Shown here: positions 63,401-64,000 of the stretch, piece by piece
Position numbering within the stretch: the stretch's first letter is position 1
Layout: the number at the start of each line of letters is the position of its first letter
Position numbers and translations under genes: made by a program
Assembly (NCBI GenBank): GCA_034687125.1
Contig: JAQGBZ010000001.1
Span: 434,001-498,000 of the forward strand
From: Neelides folsomi
Lineage: Eukaryota; Arthropoda; Collembola; Neelipleona; Neelidae
DNA length: 64,000 nucleotides
Reading direction: 5' to 3'
Notes under the pieces: model-generated
Seen by the model: the letters and a program-made list of their open reading frames with translations, nothing else
Databases searched by the model: none
Told to the model about the DNA's origin: nothing

Positions 63401-64000
63401 TAAAAAAAACATTAATCATTAATTAATTTATATAAACAATAAACTATTTATAAACATTAAAAATCGTATTTTATAACTGCACACAGCTGATTGAGAACAT
63501 TCTTGCTTTGTTTGAACTTACTGGTTGGCAGTGGAAGAAATTGGTGGTCGTTGCTGAATTGGAAGATTCGTGATATTAGCTGCCCGGATTGTAAATGGAT
63601 GCAAGGGTAGGGTTAGGGACGTTCCGGAATTTGTACTTCCTGGCGCCTGGATCGTTCCCCTCATGTTCACAATCGGAGAACCAATTTGAGGTTTTAATAT
63701 TGACCCCTTATTATCCACCATTTGGAGCTAAAATGTAAAATAATATACTTTTATAGTTAAACATTATTCTTGGCTTTATTTCTGAACATTTTGGATTGGC
63801 TAATACGAGTCATAAAACTAAAACTAAAACTAATTAAGTGTTAATTATATAATGTAAATAAATAATAATATCCGTACTTGAGCAAGATGTTGAACAGATC
63901 CTTGCTGTGGTATATGGATCATTTTCCCATCTGGTCGAATAGCTCTTCCACTAACGGTGATCGTTGTTGCTCTGATGGGAGCAAAAGCTCCCTGGGGATT
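60499..64000 (-). CDS. SAP130: SAP130, Sin3A-associated protein (3' 821 residues, 5' end off window)
   Basis: SAP130 is a subunit of the SIN3-HDAC corepressor complex in the nucleus. Exons in coding order: 63878 to beyond 64000, 63522-63727, 63248-63393, 61753-63103, 61566-61645, 61148-61440, 60737-60853 and 60499-60648. All are GT-AG with matching phases. The middle is low-complexity, rich in Ser, Thr, Gln and Gly, with PRPSILRKRGE and a basic SPRKKPRKQQL motif. The conserved C-terminal region is the strongest evidence: HFQRYSDVKSKEERRPTVNE and GNIQRCKVIRDQMTESRSQV. It ends with basic KRPIKKRERT. The human protein has 1048 residues, so about 230 N-terminal residues should lie to the right. 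Confidence 0.94.

Noticed and set aside
1..64000. Transposons, CRISPR arrays, tRNA or rRNA genes, viral sequences
   Set aside because: I looked for recognisable enzyme motifs, regular spaced repeats and B-box sequences and found none that held up by eye.

Overview
The window is a compact, intron-rich animal nuclear locus. It carries eight protein-coding genes, all assembled here from exon reading frames and splice phases. No transposase, reverse transcriptase, rRNA, CRISPR array or convincing tRNA was seen. The CASK and POLA1 proteins read as arthropod-like (for example the CASK SH3 start [18 protein letters not shown]), so an arthropod or closely related ecdysozoan is the best guess. I cannot name the species.

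Layout from left to right. (1) 3582-5960, minus: 5' half of an ATG16L1 autophagy gene; its remaining WD40 exons must lie off the left edge. (2) 6518-8101, plus: golgin-45 (BLZF1), head-to-head with ATG16L1 across a 557-bp spacer that holds an E-box and a perfect CRE. (3) 9286-14193, minus: a protein with eight tandem LIM domains in 23 recognised exons, 5' end not found. (4) 21821-44890, plus: complete CASK (948 codons) spread over 23 kb, with a 12.8-kb intron that contains a candidate alternative first exon, and a 30-nt microexon before the SH3 domain. (5) 48996-49700, minus: a small lysine-rich protein resembling SMKR1. (6) 50319-56039, minus: complete POLA1, DNA polymerase alpha catalytic subunit (1467 aa, 11 coding exons). 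(7) 56629-59498, plus: complete DDX24 helicase (669 aa, 10 exons), head-to-head with POLA1. (8) 60499 to the right edge, minus: SAP130, 5' end off the window.

The genes do not form one pathway. They cover autophagy (ATG16L1), Golgi structure (golgin-45), LIM-type scaffolding, synaptic/junctional scaffolding (CASK), replication priming (POLA1), ribosome biogenesis (DDX24) and chromatin repression (SAP130). Two divergent pairs (ATG16L1/golgin-45 and POLA1/DDX24) probably share promoter regions.

The least ordinary items are the eight-LIM gene built from repeated three-exon cassettes, the candidate short CASK isoform start (proline/histidine-rich N-terminus), the CASK microexon, two or three GC-AG introns, a 21-nt POLA1 microexon, an altered POLA1 C-terminal zinc motif, and twin perfect palindromes in a CASK intron.
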